Shown here: positions 24,557 through 33,162 of the stretch, piece after piece | How the letters are laid out: each line of letters begins with the position of its first letter | How positions within the stretch are numbered: position 1 is the first letter of the stretch | Origin: Deltaproteobacteria bacterium | GTDB taxonomy: Bacteria; Myxococcota_A; Polyangia; Polyangiales; JADJMO01 | Length of the DNA stretch: 64,000 bases | Direction of reading: 5' to 3' | Assembly: GCA_025363655.1 (NCBI GenBank) | Contig: JANYDK010000080.1 | Coordinates: 31,751-95,750, forward strand | The notes under the pieces: generated by a model | Databases searched by the model: none | What the model saw: only the letters and a program-made list of their open reading frames with translations | What the model was told of the DNA's origin: nothing | Program-made: the position numbers and the translations under genes

Positions 24557-25717
24557 TCACGGCACCAGCGCGCGCGGAATCGACACTACCCGATAGGGAT
24601 CGACGAGGAAGACGTTGGTCGGTCCCACCAAAAGTCGCCGCGCGATGAAGTCGATGCGCGGAATCGACAGGGTGTGCGCATCGGGGTGCGCCGTTCCGAG
24701 AGGGACGCGCTCGACACCGAAGCCGGAGACCGTGCCTCCTTCGTCGCTCGATCGGTCGAGGACGGTGAAATAGAGGCTGGTCCCGTCGGTGCCGAGGTCG
24801 CGACCGAAGTGCTCGTCGTCGACGAAGATGTCGAGCGGAGCCGAGGTGCCTGCCTGCGTCGTCGAGATGACGAAGCCCGTCCCGCCATCTCCGGTATGGG
24901 ACGCCGACACCGCAGCGACGCCGCCGGGGATCGGTGCGAGCGCGATCAGGCCGCGGTTGGCGAGCGAGAGCACGTTGCGAGCGGCGCCGCCGGCCTTCGG
25001 AACACCGCGCACGGTCGCCACGCCACCGCCTTGCGCGAACCAGTAGAGGGTATCGGCGTCGCCCCAGATGCAGCGCGCGTCCGTGCACGTGATGCTGGTC
25101 ACCTCGGCGACTTGCGTGACGGCGTGCGAAGTCTTGTCGATGCGCTGAAGGGAGTTGGCTTGGCGCGCCGAATGGCCATTGAAGTCGCAGCAAGGGTCGA
25201 AGATCTCGGTGCCACCGGCAGTTCCGTTGCCGACCGCGACGTAGATCGCGCCGTCGTCGACGACGAGGTCCCACACGGCACACTGATTACCCGTGGGACC
25301 CGAGGGCGCGGTGTCGGCGTCGGCGACGACGGTCGAGGCGCCTCCGGCCTTCGAAACGCGGTGCACCTTGCACGAGCTGCCCTCCACCCAATAGAGGTCG
25401 GTCGCGTCGCGCGCGAGGTAGATGCCGCCGTCGAGGCCATCGGCGATCACCGTCTTGCCAGAGCCATCTTTGGCGAGCGCCCAGATGGCCGAGCTCTTGG
25501 CACCGGCGCTGGTGTCGCCCGACTCCACGGCGACGAAGACCGTCGTGGAGTCGAGGACGGCGCTGCCGAAGAACGAACGGTTGCCGGTCGTCCTGTCCGG
25601 GGACCAGCTGAGCAGGATGGCCTGGTCGTTCGGCGTCGGACCGGGATCAGGGCCAGCGCCGAAGCACGAGGCGATCGAAGTAGCGCCGACGAGGAGGGAG
25701 AGAAGGAGCTTGCGCAT
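24557..25717 (-). CDS. Beta-propeller-like lipoprotein
   Basis: 386 residues from ATG 25717. Signal peptide with lipobox IASC (Cys18) and a short Pro/Gly linker. The body has repeated strand units: SAIWALAKDGSG, GIYLARDATDLYWVEG, AIYVAVGNGT, SLYFTVLDRS, VFLVDPYRVV. This is the repeat seen in myxobacterial proteins that resemble YncE/DUF5050-type propellers. Two Cys pairs may form disulfides. It starts five bases after the stop of the PEGA/barrel gene, so it is co-transcribed with it and the kinase. Confidence 0.78.
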   Translation of the reverse strand: MRKLLLSLLVGATSIASCFGAGPDPGPTPNDQAILLSWSPDRTTGNRSFFGSAVLDSTTVFVAVESGDTSAGAKSSAIWALAKDGSGKTVIADGLDGGIYLARDATDLYWVEGSSCKVHRVSKAGGASTVVADADTAPSGPTGNQCAVWDLVVDDGAIYVAVGNGTAGGTEIFDPCCDFNGHSARQANSLQRIDKTSHAVTQVAEVTSITCTDARCIWGDADTLYWFAQGGGVATVRGVPKAGGAARNVLSLANRGLIALAPIPGGVAAVSASHTGDGGTGFVISTTQAGTSAPLDIFVDDEHFGRDLGTDGTSLYFTVLDRSSDEGGTVSGFGVERVPLGTAHPDAHTLSIPRIDFIARRLLVGPTNVFLVDPYRVVSIPRALVP

Positions 25718-25722
25718 GGCGT

Positions 25723-27279
25723 TCAAAAGGTCAGCGCCGCACGGGCGCCGAAGAGGAGGGAGAACCCGAAGCCGTTCTCGCTGTGATGGATGCCGAACGA
25801 CTCCCTGCCGTTGTCACCCGAGGTGGTGACGCCCCCGGAGGTGGTGCTGCTGAGGCGGAATCGATCGAACTTGTCGCTGCCGTAGATATTCAACGAAGAG
25901 GCGAAGAAGGGGCCGACGGTGAACGGGCGATACGAAGGGGTGACGTGCCAATCGACGCCGAGCTGCAGGCCCGGCTGCAGCGCGCCGGTGTTGACGGAGT
26001 CGGTGCTGGCGCCGCCGAGTGGATCGTACGTGCGCGCCTTGCCTCCTTGGACCATGAAGCCGAAGTCGAAGCCGATCCATGGATCGATGTCGGCGCTTGG
26101 CAGCGTGTGGACGATGAGCTCGACCCCCACCTTGCCATAGGCGCAGCTGTCGAACGAGTAGCGCATCTCGAGATCGGCGCTCGATGCGGCGGTGGGGCCG
26201 TGCGCGGCGGTCGCACACGACTTCCCGGTCGTGATCTTGCCGGCCTGCAGATAGATGCCCCAGATCACGGCGCGCCCGAGGTGAAAGCCGAGGTCGAGCC
26301 ACAACGGCGCGACGCCCGCGCCGCCGTTGCGCGTGAACGTGCCGTAGCCGGTGCGCAGTCCCATCGTGAACGTCGGTCCTGAAGGCGCGAGCGGCGCGGC
26401 GGGCCCGACCTTCTCGCCTGCCGGGTCGAGCACCACGTCGACGACGCGAGCGTCCCCATCGAGGAGCACGACCTCGGATTGGTGCGTGAGCATCCCGGGC
26501 GCGCTCACGCGGAGCGGATGTCCACCGGCGGCGAGCTTGCCCTGCCAGGTGCCGACGCCGACCTCTTCGTTGTCGATGAAGATGTGCGCCCCCGCCGGCG
26601 CGTTGATCTTCAGCGTCGCGCCGGTGACGACGATGATCAGCTTCGCCTCGACGACAGCCTCTTTGTCGCCGCCGACCACGATGGTGGCCTCGAAGTCCTT
26701 GAAGCCCTCTTTGTGAATTCGCACTTTCCGCGAGCCGAGGTCGACCGCGATCGGCTTCTCGAGGGGCGTCTTCCCCGCGACCTCGTCGTCGATGAGCACG
26801 TCCGCGCCCGGCTGATCGACGACGACCTTCAAGGTCGAGATGAAGGGCTCGATCGCCGCGATCAGCGCCTCGGCGTCTTCACGATCTTTCTGCGTCAGGA
26901 GCGCGCCGCCCTCGGCGAGGTACCGCTGGAGGTGCGTGCGCATCTTCACGTAGTGCCGGAGATTCTTCTCGCAGCTGGCGAGGTTGAAGAGGAGCCGCGC
27001 GTCCTTCGCCTTGTCGTGGGCCGCGCTGAACTTGATCGACGCGCCCCCGAAGTCCTTAAGCGAGTACGCCGTCATGCCGGCGTCGTAGTCGTCCTTCGCA
27101 GGACCGCTCAGCGTCTCGGCCAGCGGCTTCGGACCCATGGCCGTGGGCACTGCGGACGCGGATGCACTGGCTTTTGCCGACCCCGCGGGCTTCGCCGGCG
27201 CACCGAGCACGCGCGAGCTCGCTGCGACGAGCCCTGCGATCGGCAACACCGCGATCACCCCCCATCGACGAAGCTTCAT
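25723..27279 (-). CDS. PEGA-domain protein with C-terminal outer-membrane-like barrel
   Basis: 518 residues from ATG 27279. A signal peptide (about 1-27) precedes a short helical region of TPR character (55-140: AKDDYDAGMTAYSLKDF, LLFNLASCEKNLR), then two PEGA domains (about 148-213 and 220-285; GADVLIDDEVAGKTPLEKP and GAHIFIDNEEVG). The last 220 residues alternate aromatic/hydrophobic strands and end in LTF, typical of an outer-membrane beta-barrel. The ATG overlaps the stop of the Ser/Thr kinase gene by four bases. The combination suggests an envelope protein whose partner or regulator is the kinase; this is inference. Confidence 0.85.
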   Translation of the reverse strand: MKLRRWGVIAVLPIAGLVAASSRVLGAPAKPAGSAKASASASAVPTAMGPKPLAETLSGPAKDDYDAGMTAYSLKDFGGASIKFSAAHDKAKDARLLFNLASCEKNLRHYVKMRTHLQRYLAEGGALLTQKDREDAEALIAAIEPFISTLKVVVDQPGADVLIDDEVAGKTPLEKPIAVDLGSRKVRIHKEGFKDFEATIVVGGDKEAVVEAKLIIVVTGATLKINAPAGAHIFIDNEEVGVGTWQGKLAAGGHPLRVSAPGMLTHQSEVVLLDGDARVVDVVLDPAGEKVGPAAPLAPSGPTFTMGLRTGYGTFTRNGGAGVAPLWLDLGFHLGRAVIWGIYLQAGKITTGKSCATAAHGPTAASSADLEMRYSFDSCAYGKVGVELIVHTLPSADIDPWIGFDFGFMVQGGKARTYDPLGGASTDSVNTGALQPGLQLGVDWHVTPSYRPFTVGPFFASSLNIYGSDKFDRFRLSSTTSGGVTTSGDNGRESFGIHHSENGFGFSLLFGARAALTF

Positions 27280-28751
27280 TTCGGTTCCATGTCGAGGAGC
27301 ACGTTCTTCTTCGGGGTGGACGCGGTGGTCGGCGGGCTCTGCGTGGCGACGACGGGAGGTGCGGAGACGATCGGAGGCGCAGAGACGGTGGCTTTCACGA
27401 TCACCGGGATCTTGGGGAGCTTGACGGTCGCCGACGGCGAGACGGTCACCGCCTCGGTGCTGGTCGACGTCGCAATTGCAGTCGTCGTGGTCACGGTCGT
27501 GGTCACCGCCGCGGCGCTGGTCGGCGTCGCCGTCTCCGTCGCCGTTCCTGGACGCGTCGCGTTCACATTTGCCGGCACTTTGGCCGAGTCCGTGCTCTGT
27601 GTCGGCGTGCCGTTCTTCTCTCCCGCGCCCCTCGTCAAGAAGAACACGCCGGCGCCGCCGAACGCGACGATCGCCAGACCAAAGGCGATCCAACTCGCCG
27701 ACGACTTGCGCGGCACGTCGAGGTTCGTTCCGCCCCACGCGTTGGTGGCTGGCTCGCTCGCGCCCATCGTCGCGGTCCGCGCGAGAGCGACGCGCTGCGG
27801 GTCGAGGACCGGATGCTCGCCGGAAAGACGCGAGATGCGCTCGAGCGAGACGTCGGCGATTTTGGAAGGAGTGTGGGCCGCGATCGCGTGCACGAAGGCC
27901 GACACGTTGGGAAAGCGCTGCGCGGGATCCTTCGCCAAGCAGCGCGAGATCGCCGCGTCGAGCGTGGGCGGGACGTCGGGCCGCACTTCGAGGAGCGAGG
28001 CGTGCGGCGCGTGGAGGATGCGCGTCACCAGCTCGGCGACGGTGGCGCCGTCGAAGGGAGGGCGCGCCGCGATCAGCTCGTAGAGAATGACACCGAGCGC
28101 CCAGACGTCGGAGCGCGCGTCGACGTCCTTCGCCGAGATCAGCTGCTCAGGCGACATGTAGAGCGGCGAGCCCATGACCGCGGCAGTCTTGGTCAGCGCG
28201 ACCTCTTCGCTCCGTCCACCGACGGTGAGCTTGGAAATTCCGAAGTCGAGGACCTTGATCAGATCGCCCCGCCCCGGGCGCGTGGCGAGGAAGAGGTTCG
28301 CCGGTTTGAGATCGCGGTGGACGATGCCGGCCGCGTGCGCCTCGGCGATGGCCTCGCACGCCTGCAGCAGGTACCCGACGGCCTCTGCTACCGGCAGCGC
28401 GCCGCGCTTCTGCAGGAGCTGCGAGAGGTCCGACCCCTCGAGAAACTCCATCACCATGTACGGCGAGCCGGACTCGGCGAGGGTGCCGACGTCGATGACG
28501 CGCGCGACGTGCTCGCTGTGGATCTTGGCCGCGGCCCTCGCCTCACGGGCGAAGCGCGCGACGATCTCGGGCTCTCGCGCCGCGCCCGGGAGGAGGAACT
28601 TGAGGGCGACGCGTTGATCGAGCTGGAGGTGCGTCGCCGCGACGACCACGCCCATGCCGCCGACGCCGAGCACCTTCTCGACGCGATACTTCCCCGCGAG
28701 GATCTCCCCCTCGCGAGCACCCTCCGGCACCGCCTCCGACGCCCCGCTCAT
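27276..28751 (-). CDS. Hanks-type Ser/Thr protein kinase with one TM helix
   Basis: 491 residues; ATG 28751 follows GGGGGGACG. The kinase domain (about 22-285) has GVGGMGVV, the VALKFL lysine, HRDLKPANLF, DFGISK and SPEQ, all intact. A transmembrane helix near 355-378 is followed by a long Thr/Val/Ala/Pro-rich extracytoplasmic tail without a recognisable sensor domain. It heads a minus-strand run of eight genes and is translationally coupled to the PEGA/barrel gene. Members phosphorylate Ser/Thr on partner proteins; the substrate is not known here. Confidence 0.93.
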   Translation of the reverse strand: MSGASEAVPEGAREGEILAGKYRVEKVLGVGGMGVVVAATHLQLDQRVALKFLLPGAAREPEIVARFAREARAAAKIHSEHVARVIDVGTLAESGSPYMVMEFLEGSDLSQLLQKRGALPVAEAVGYLLQACEAIAEAHAAGIVHRDLKPANLFLATRPGRGDLIKVLDFGISKLTVGGRSEEVALTKTAAVMGSPLYMSPEQLISAKDVDARSDVWALGVILYELIAARPPFDGATVAELVTRILHAPHASLLEVRPDVPPTLDAAISRCLAKDPAQRFPNVSAFVHAIAAHTPSKIADVSLERISRLSGEHPVLDPQRVALARTATMGASEPATNAWGGTNLDVPRKSSASWIAFGLAIVAFGGAGVFFLTRGAGEKNGTPTQSTDSAKVPANVNATRPGTATETATPTSAAAVTTTVTTTTAIATSTSTEAVTVSPSATVKLPKIPVIVKATVSAPPIVSAPPVVATQSPPTTASTPKKNVLLDMEPK

Positions 28752-28813
28752 CGTCCCCCCCGGTCGACGTCGATTCTATCACAGCGCCTGGATGCTGGAT
28801 GCGTGCGGCTGGC

Positions 28814-30247
28814 TCAGGTCTCTTCCCCGCGAATCGCCGCCTTCAACGTCTTCACGTCGAGGCCGAGCGCGCGGAAGGCAATGGCGAAGAAGACGAGCGT
28901 GGCGATGGCGCGCATCGCCAGCGAAGCGATGCCAGGACGAGCGATGGCGACGAGCACGGTGCAGGAGGCGGCGCCGAGCGCGAGGACCACCAGCGCGCGC
29001 GCGACCGGCAAATCGAGCGGGAAAATGCGCTGAACGAGCACGCGGCAGACGATGGTGGTGGCGAGCGTGGCGACGAGGAAGCCGATCGCTGCACCGATGA
29101 GGCCAATGTGCGGAAGGAGGAGCCACGTCAGCGGGAGTGCGACCGCGACGTGGACGACGGCGACGACGGCCCAAGCGTCGGTGCGTTTGGCGAAGTCGGC
29201 GCCGAGGCCGACGATGCGCATCACTCCATCGATGACGAAGGCGAAGACGAGCGCGGGGGCGAGGAGCGCGGCGTCGCGATAACTTCCGGGCGCGAGGAGC
29301 GGAAAGACCTCGGGCGCGAGCGACGCGGTGCCGAACGCAATGCTGGCGAAGAGGACGACGTAGCCCGCGAAGAAGAGCCGCAACATCGCCTGCCCGCTGC
29401 GCGTCGCGAACGTCTTGTAGATGTACGGCTGCAAGGCCAACGTCAGCGCCATGTTGGCGAGGACGATCGGCGCGACGATGCGCACCGCGAGATCGTAGCG
29501 AGCGACGTCGCCGACCCCGAGGCGGAACTTGATGATGTAACGATCGAACTCGCGGACGCCGCTGAGCACGAAGAGGACGCCGATCGGCGCGCCGAGCCGG
29601 AGCATTCGAAGCGCGTGATCGAGCCGCGGGCGACCTCGGAACGTCGATCGACAGGCGACGAGATAGGGCACGAGCACGATCAGCTTCGCCCAGAGCGAGG
29701 CGAGGAAAAGTCCGCGGAGACCGCCGTCGTGGACGACGACCCAGAAGACCGTCAGCCCCGCTTCGGCGACCGCTTGGAGCGCCGTCAGCGCCGAGAGCGT
29801 GAGGTGCCGCTCTTCACTCCGCAGCTGATCGCCGAAGCCGAAGACGAGGGTCGCCGGCACGACGTTGGCGATGACGAGCGAGAACATCGACGGCCCGGTG
29901 GCGCCGGCCTCGAGCCAATGCGCGAGCGGGGCGGCGAAGAAAAACAGCGCGCCGACGACCGCGGCCGTGAGGACCACCCGCATGACCATCAGCGAGGCGA
30001 AGAGCGACGCGCGTCCGCCCTCGGGCTCGTCCGCCGAGAGACGCAGCGCAGCCGTTCCAGTGCCGAGATCAGCGGCGATTTGCGCGAAAGGGACGATCGT
30101 CCCGAGGATGATGAAGACACCGTAGGTCTGCATCGAGACCGCGTGGACGACGAGCGGCACGGTGACGATGCGAAGGAGCCGCGGCGCCATCAGCGCGATC
30201 GAGTAGACGGAGACGCTCCGGAGGAGGCGGACTGCGGGGCGCGTCAT
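28814..30247 (-). CDS. Polysaccharide flippase (Wzx/MATE-like)
   Basis: 477 residues with about 12-14 hydrophobic helices spread over the whole length and few charged residues, including an N-terminal amphipathic Arg stretch. The composition and the pattern GVFIILGTIVPFAQIAADLG match polysaccharide-transport flippases of the MOP superfamily, which move lipid-linked oligosaccharides across the inner membrane. The next gene upstream (30266-30847) is 18 bases away on the same strand. A WbsX-like gene is also close by, supporting a surface-glycan role. Confidence 0.85.
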   Translation of the reverse strand: MTRPAVRLLRSVSVYSIALMAPRLLRIVTVPLVVHAVSMQTYGVFIILGTIVPFAQIAADLGTGTAALRLSADEPEGGRASLFASLMVMRVVLTAAVVGALFFFAAPLAHWLEAGATGPSMFSLVIANVVPATLVFGFGDQLRSEERHLTLSALTALQAVAEAGLTVFWVVVHDGGLRGLFLASLWAKLIVLVPYLVACRSTFRGRPRLDHALRMLRLGAPIGVLFVLSGVREFDRYIIKFRLGVGDVARYDLAVRIVAPIVLANMALTLALQPYIYKTFATRSGQAMLRLFFAGYVVLFASIAFGTASLAPEVFPLLAPGSYRDAALLAPALVFAFVIDGVMRIVGLGADFAKRTDAWAVVAVVHVAVALPLTWLLLPHIGLIGAAIGFLVATLATTIVCRVLVQRIFPLDLPVARALVVLALGAASCTVLVAIARPGIASLAMRAIATLVFFAIAFRALGLDVKTLKAAIRGEET

Positions 30248-30265
30248 GTCGGCTCGCAGGCCCTG

Positions 30266-30847
30266 TCATCCATGCGGGCCACGCGAAGCGTCGATGACCG
30301 CCGTCAGCGCGTCGAGGTGGACGCCACGCAGCCAAATCAGCCGATCATCGACCCGCGTCGAGGAGATGAAGCGGCCCCGCATCTTGACGACGAGGACGAT
30401 GAAGCCCGCGAGCGCGAGGATGACGACGAGGACGCCGAAGATCGGCTCGCTGGCAGCGGCGGCGACGACTCCAGCGACGAGCGAGAGGAGGAGGCCGACC
30501 GCGCTGAGCCCGAAGAAGAGGACGCCCCTCTTCCAACGCTTGGCGCAGGCGACACAGAGCGGAAGGTCGAGCGCACCTTTCTTCTGCACGATGAGCATGA
30601 CGATGAGCCCGAGCAGCCAACTGATGAGCACCAGCACGATGAGCCAGGGCGGGTTCCAGACGAACCGCTGACGTCGCCGCTCGGTGGCCCCGTGCGCGCC
30701 ACACTTCAGGCACACCGGCGGGAGGGGTGCTTCCTTCTGCACCACCAACTTGTCGCCATCGACGTAGGCCGTGAACCCGCCCGAGCCCGGCGCGCCAGGT
30801 TGAATGGCGGTCGTCGGAGGTGCATAAGGATTGTATGTAGGTTGCAT
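30266..30847 (-). CDS. Membrane protein with N-terminal zinc-ribbon-like Cys pairs
   Basis: 193 residues. A Pro/Tyr-rich N-terminus is followed by CLKCGAHG and, between two helices, CVACAKRW; the two CxxC pairs could bind zinc. Four hydrophobic segments are visible (about 68-86, 105-122, 125-140 and 140-158). The layout resembles DUF-type membrane proteins with split zinc ribbons common in Polyangia. No enzymatic motif. It precedes the flippase on the same strand. Confidence 0.75.
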   Translation of the reverse strand: MQPTYNPYAPPTTAIQPGAPGSGGFTAYVDGDKLVVQKEAPLPPVCLKCGAHGATERRRQRFVWNPPWLIVLVLISWLLGLIVMLIVQKKGALDLPLCVACAKRWKRGVLFFGLSAVGLLLSLVAGVVAAAASEPIFGVLVVILALAGFIVLVVKMRGRFISSTRVDDRLIWLRGVHLDALTAVIDASRGPHG

Positions 30848-30920
30848 GCGCGCCTCGGGCGACGCCTATCTCACGGCGCGACGCGCTGGGAAACAGGCGA
30901 GCGCAGCGCCCACGCGCGCT

Positions 30921-32048
30921 CTAGCGCCCATCCCGTACCGCTTCCATCCACCCCAAACCAAACCGCGTATCGGGCTCGAGGTAATGCCCTTCGCTCCACT
31001 CGTTGAGCGACGCGACGAAGACCAGTCGTTCATCCTCGGGAAGGCTCGCGCGGGCGTAATTCGCTGCGCGAGTGACCGCGGCGCGGAACTTCGACGGGTG
31101 CTCGCCCTTGATCACCGGCCACCACGGATACTTCCGTGGGCGCTCTCTTCCGAAGTCGGCACCTCTGGGCGAGGCATCCCATCCGGGCGTCACCGAGGGG
31201 TGGTACGGAAGGCCTGAAGCGGCCGCGATCGTCGGCCACTCGGCGGCGCGAACGGCGACGCGCTCGTCGTAGTCCTGGAGGAACTCACCCTTCCAATCGG
31301 GCAAGAGCACGTAGTTCGTGACGCTGTCGAAGCCGACGTCGCGCACCTCTTCGATGACGTCGTGTGCCGGCTCGATCGCCGCGAGGTGCATCGGCGGCAG
31401 ACGCGCATCGGCGAGCATCTCTCGCGCCCTCTCTACGGCCCGCCGCGCCCCGTCGACCCCGAGCTCGCGGAGGAAGAACGTGGAATCGAAGATCGAGAAA
31501 TACGCGCGCCCGCCGAGCCGCAGGTAGTTGTCGCGCACGAAGTAGCGCTCGGCGATCACGCGCACCATGGCGACGAAATCGGCCTCGTCGGCGGGCACCA
31601 ACCGCTCGGCTTCGATCACCGGCGCATCGACGCGGCGCACCGGGAGCACGCGCCTCGGCATCCGGTTCGCCCACATGACGGCGAAAGGGGTCGAACGTCC
31701 CTCGCTCGATCCGAGGTATCCGAGATCGAGCGCGTCCTCGAAGACGCGTTTGCCGCGACACCAGAAGAAGCCGTAGACGAGCCCATCGATGCCGTGATCG
31801 CGACAGAGGGCGACGCGACGTCCGACCGCCACCGGATCGCGATCGTCGTACGTGCCATGGAGCGGCAGACGTGGCTGCACATGCCCCGGGAAACGCGGCT
31901 TCGACGCGTAGACCAGCTCCCATTCGGTGAAACCCGGATGAAACGAGACGTCCCGTTCGGGAATCGGGTGCCAACCTGGATAGACGTAGGCGAGGACGCG
32001 CACCGCCGACGAGCCTAGCCGACGCAACTCTGCGCGGCGCATTCGCAA
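30921..32048 (-). CDS. GH99-like WbsX-type enzyme
   Basis: 375 residues; ATG 32048 gives a short basic leader before VRVLAYVYPGWHP, so a GTG a few codons in is possible. The protein has the WbsX/GH99-like layout: HPGFTEWELV near the N-terminus, HGIDGLVYGFFW, FAVMWAN, YFSIFD, and the C-terminal FVASLNEWSEGHYLEPDTRFG. Such proteins occur in O-antigen and other glycan clusters, either as glycosyl hydrolases or as domains fused to glycosyltransferases. Here it stands alone near a flippase. Substrate unknown. Divergent from the next gene, with 57 bases between starts. Confidence 0.85.
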   Translation of the reverse strand: MRMRRAELRRLGSSAVRVLAYVYPGWHPIPERDVSFHPGFTEWELVYASKPRFPGHVQPRLPLHGTYDDRDPVAVGRRVALCRDHGIDGLVYGFFWCRGKRVFEDALDLGYLGSSEGRSTPFAVMWANRMPRRVLPVRRVDAPVIEAERLVPADEADFVAMVRVIAERYFVRDNYLRLGGRAYFSIFDSTFFLRELGVDGARRAVERAREMLADARLPPMHLAAIEPAHDVIEEVRDVGFDSVTNYVLLPDWKGEFLQDYDERVAVRAAEWPTIAAASGLPYHPSVTPGWDASPRGADFGRERPRKYPWWPVIKGEHPSKFRAAVTRAANYARASLPEDERLVFVASLNEWSEGHYLEPDTRFGLGWMEAVRDGR

Positions 32049-32105
32049 ACCTGCAGTGGAGGGATTGCTCGCCCCCGCCCTTCCGACGAGCTACCTCGCA
32101 GAGCG

Positions 32106-33155
32106 ATGGGAGTGATGGACCAGTTCACGGCTGCGCACGTCGGGCCGCTGTTGCAGCCGGGCGAGCCGATTCAATGGATGGCCTGCATCGGTCGGCCGGC
32201 GCGGTTCAACATCCTCGGCGTCCCCGAGCGCTACGACTACTACCTCGCGGTCGGGACCGATCGCCGCCTCATTGCCGTCGAAGCCGTCGTCGACATGTTC
32301 TCGCTGACCCTGCGCGGGAAGATCCGCCCGCAAGCGGGCAAAGAAGTGCACGTCTGGTGGTACGCCGAGCTCTACGAGCTGCGCGAGGCCGGCGTCGAAG
32401 GCCTCACGAGCGGTCGTCGCTTCGACTTCGAACCACTCGTCCAGTGCGGACCGTTGCAAGGACAAGCGCGCCGCTACGACATCTTCCCCGGCATGGACGG
32501 CTTCGACGCCCAGAACCGGCTCGGTGCTCCCTATTTGCAGTGGGTCGCGCAGGGCGTCGCCAGCCGGTCTTTTCCGGTCGATCCGTCACATCGTGCGCGC
32601 CTCGACGCGCTCCTTCAAGAGACCCATGTCCGCCGTCAGCAACAGATCGCCGCCATCGCCGCCGCCCGCGCCGCGCCGAGCCCCCTCTGGAACATCGCTG
32701 GCGGGCTCCTTTGGGTGGCGCTTCTTCTCGGCAGCGTCTACGCCATTTACCAAGGCCGCCACGACGCCGAATTCTGGGGCAAGATCGTCGCTCGCAACGA
32801 AGAGGCGCGCGCGTATCAGGAAGAGACGCTCGAGGCGATGGAAGCCGGCGAGCTCCCGCCGGCGAAATGCGAAATCGATCATGAAATCGAGTTCCGTTGC
32901 GTCTGCGTCGACGAAGAGGCCGCGAAGGCGCCGAACTCGACGAACAAGAAGCGCAAGCTGGTGAAGAAGCTCGGCCTCTACTGCTTCGACGTCGCCGGGC
33001 TCACGAGCGAGATGGCCGGGAGCGAGAAGTACGATCGCGAACAGCTCGGGTATTACGAGCGCGGGAAGACGATGCGTCTCTTCGGGGGAATCGGGATTGG
33101 TTTGGCGTTCGCGAGCGGGGTGATTTTCGTGGTGCTGAAGTCGCGGAAGAAGTGA
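32106..33155 (+). CDS. Two-TM protein of unknown function
   Basis: 349 residues. The first 150 residues form a soluble, PH-like mixed domain (LLQPGEPIQWMACIG, YDYYLAVGTDRRLIAVEAV), consistent with a bacterial PH/YdbT-like fold, though this is only a guess. A transmembrane helix (about 194-216) is followed by an acidic helical segment, a CxC-containing stretch (EFRCVCVDEE) and a second transmembrane helix at the C-terminus with basic residues after it. Seven bases separate it from the following lipoprotein gene, so both are probably co-transcribed. Confidence 0.75.
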   Translation: MGVMDQFTAAHVGPLLQPGEPIQWMACIGRPARFNILGVPERYDYYLAVGTDRRLIAVEAVVDMFSLTLRGKIRPQAGKEVHVWWYAELYELREAGVEGLTSGRRFDFEPLVQCGPLQGQARRYDIFPGMDGFDAQNRLGAPYLQWVAQGVASRSFPVDPSHRARLDALLQETHVRRQQQIAAIAAARAAPSPLWNIAGGLLWVALLLGSVYAIYQGRHDAEFWGKIVARNEEARAYQEETLEAMEAGELPPAKCEIDHEIEFRCVCVDEEAAKAPNSTNKKRKLVKKLGLYCFDVAGLTSEMAGSEKYDREQLGYYERGKTMRLFGGIGIGLAFASGVIFVVLKSRKK

Positions 33156-33162
33156 GCTCACG

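Noticed and set aside
28799..31006. Long plus-strand open frame across the flippase and zinc-ribbon genes
   Set aside because: Composition is dominated by Arg, Glu and Asp, typical of an antisense shadow; the minus-strand proteins have clear membrane helices and conserved motifs.
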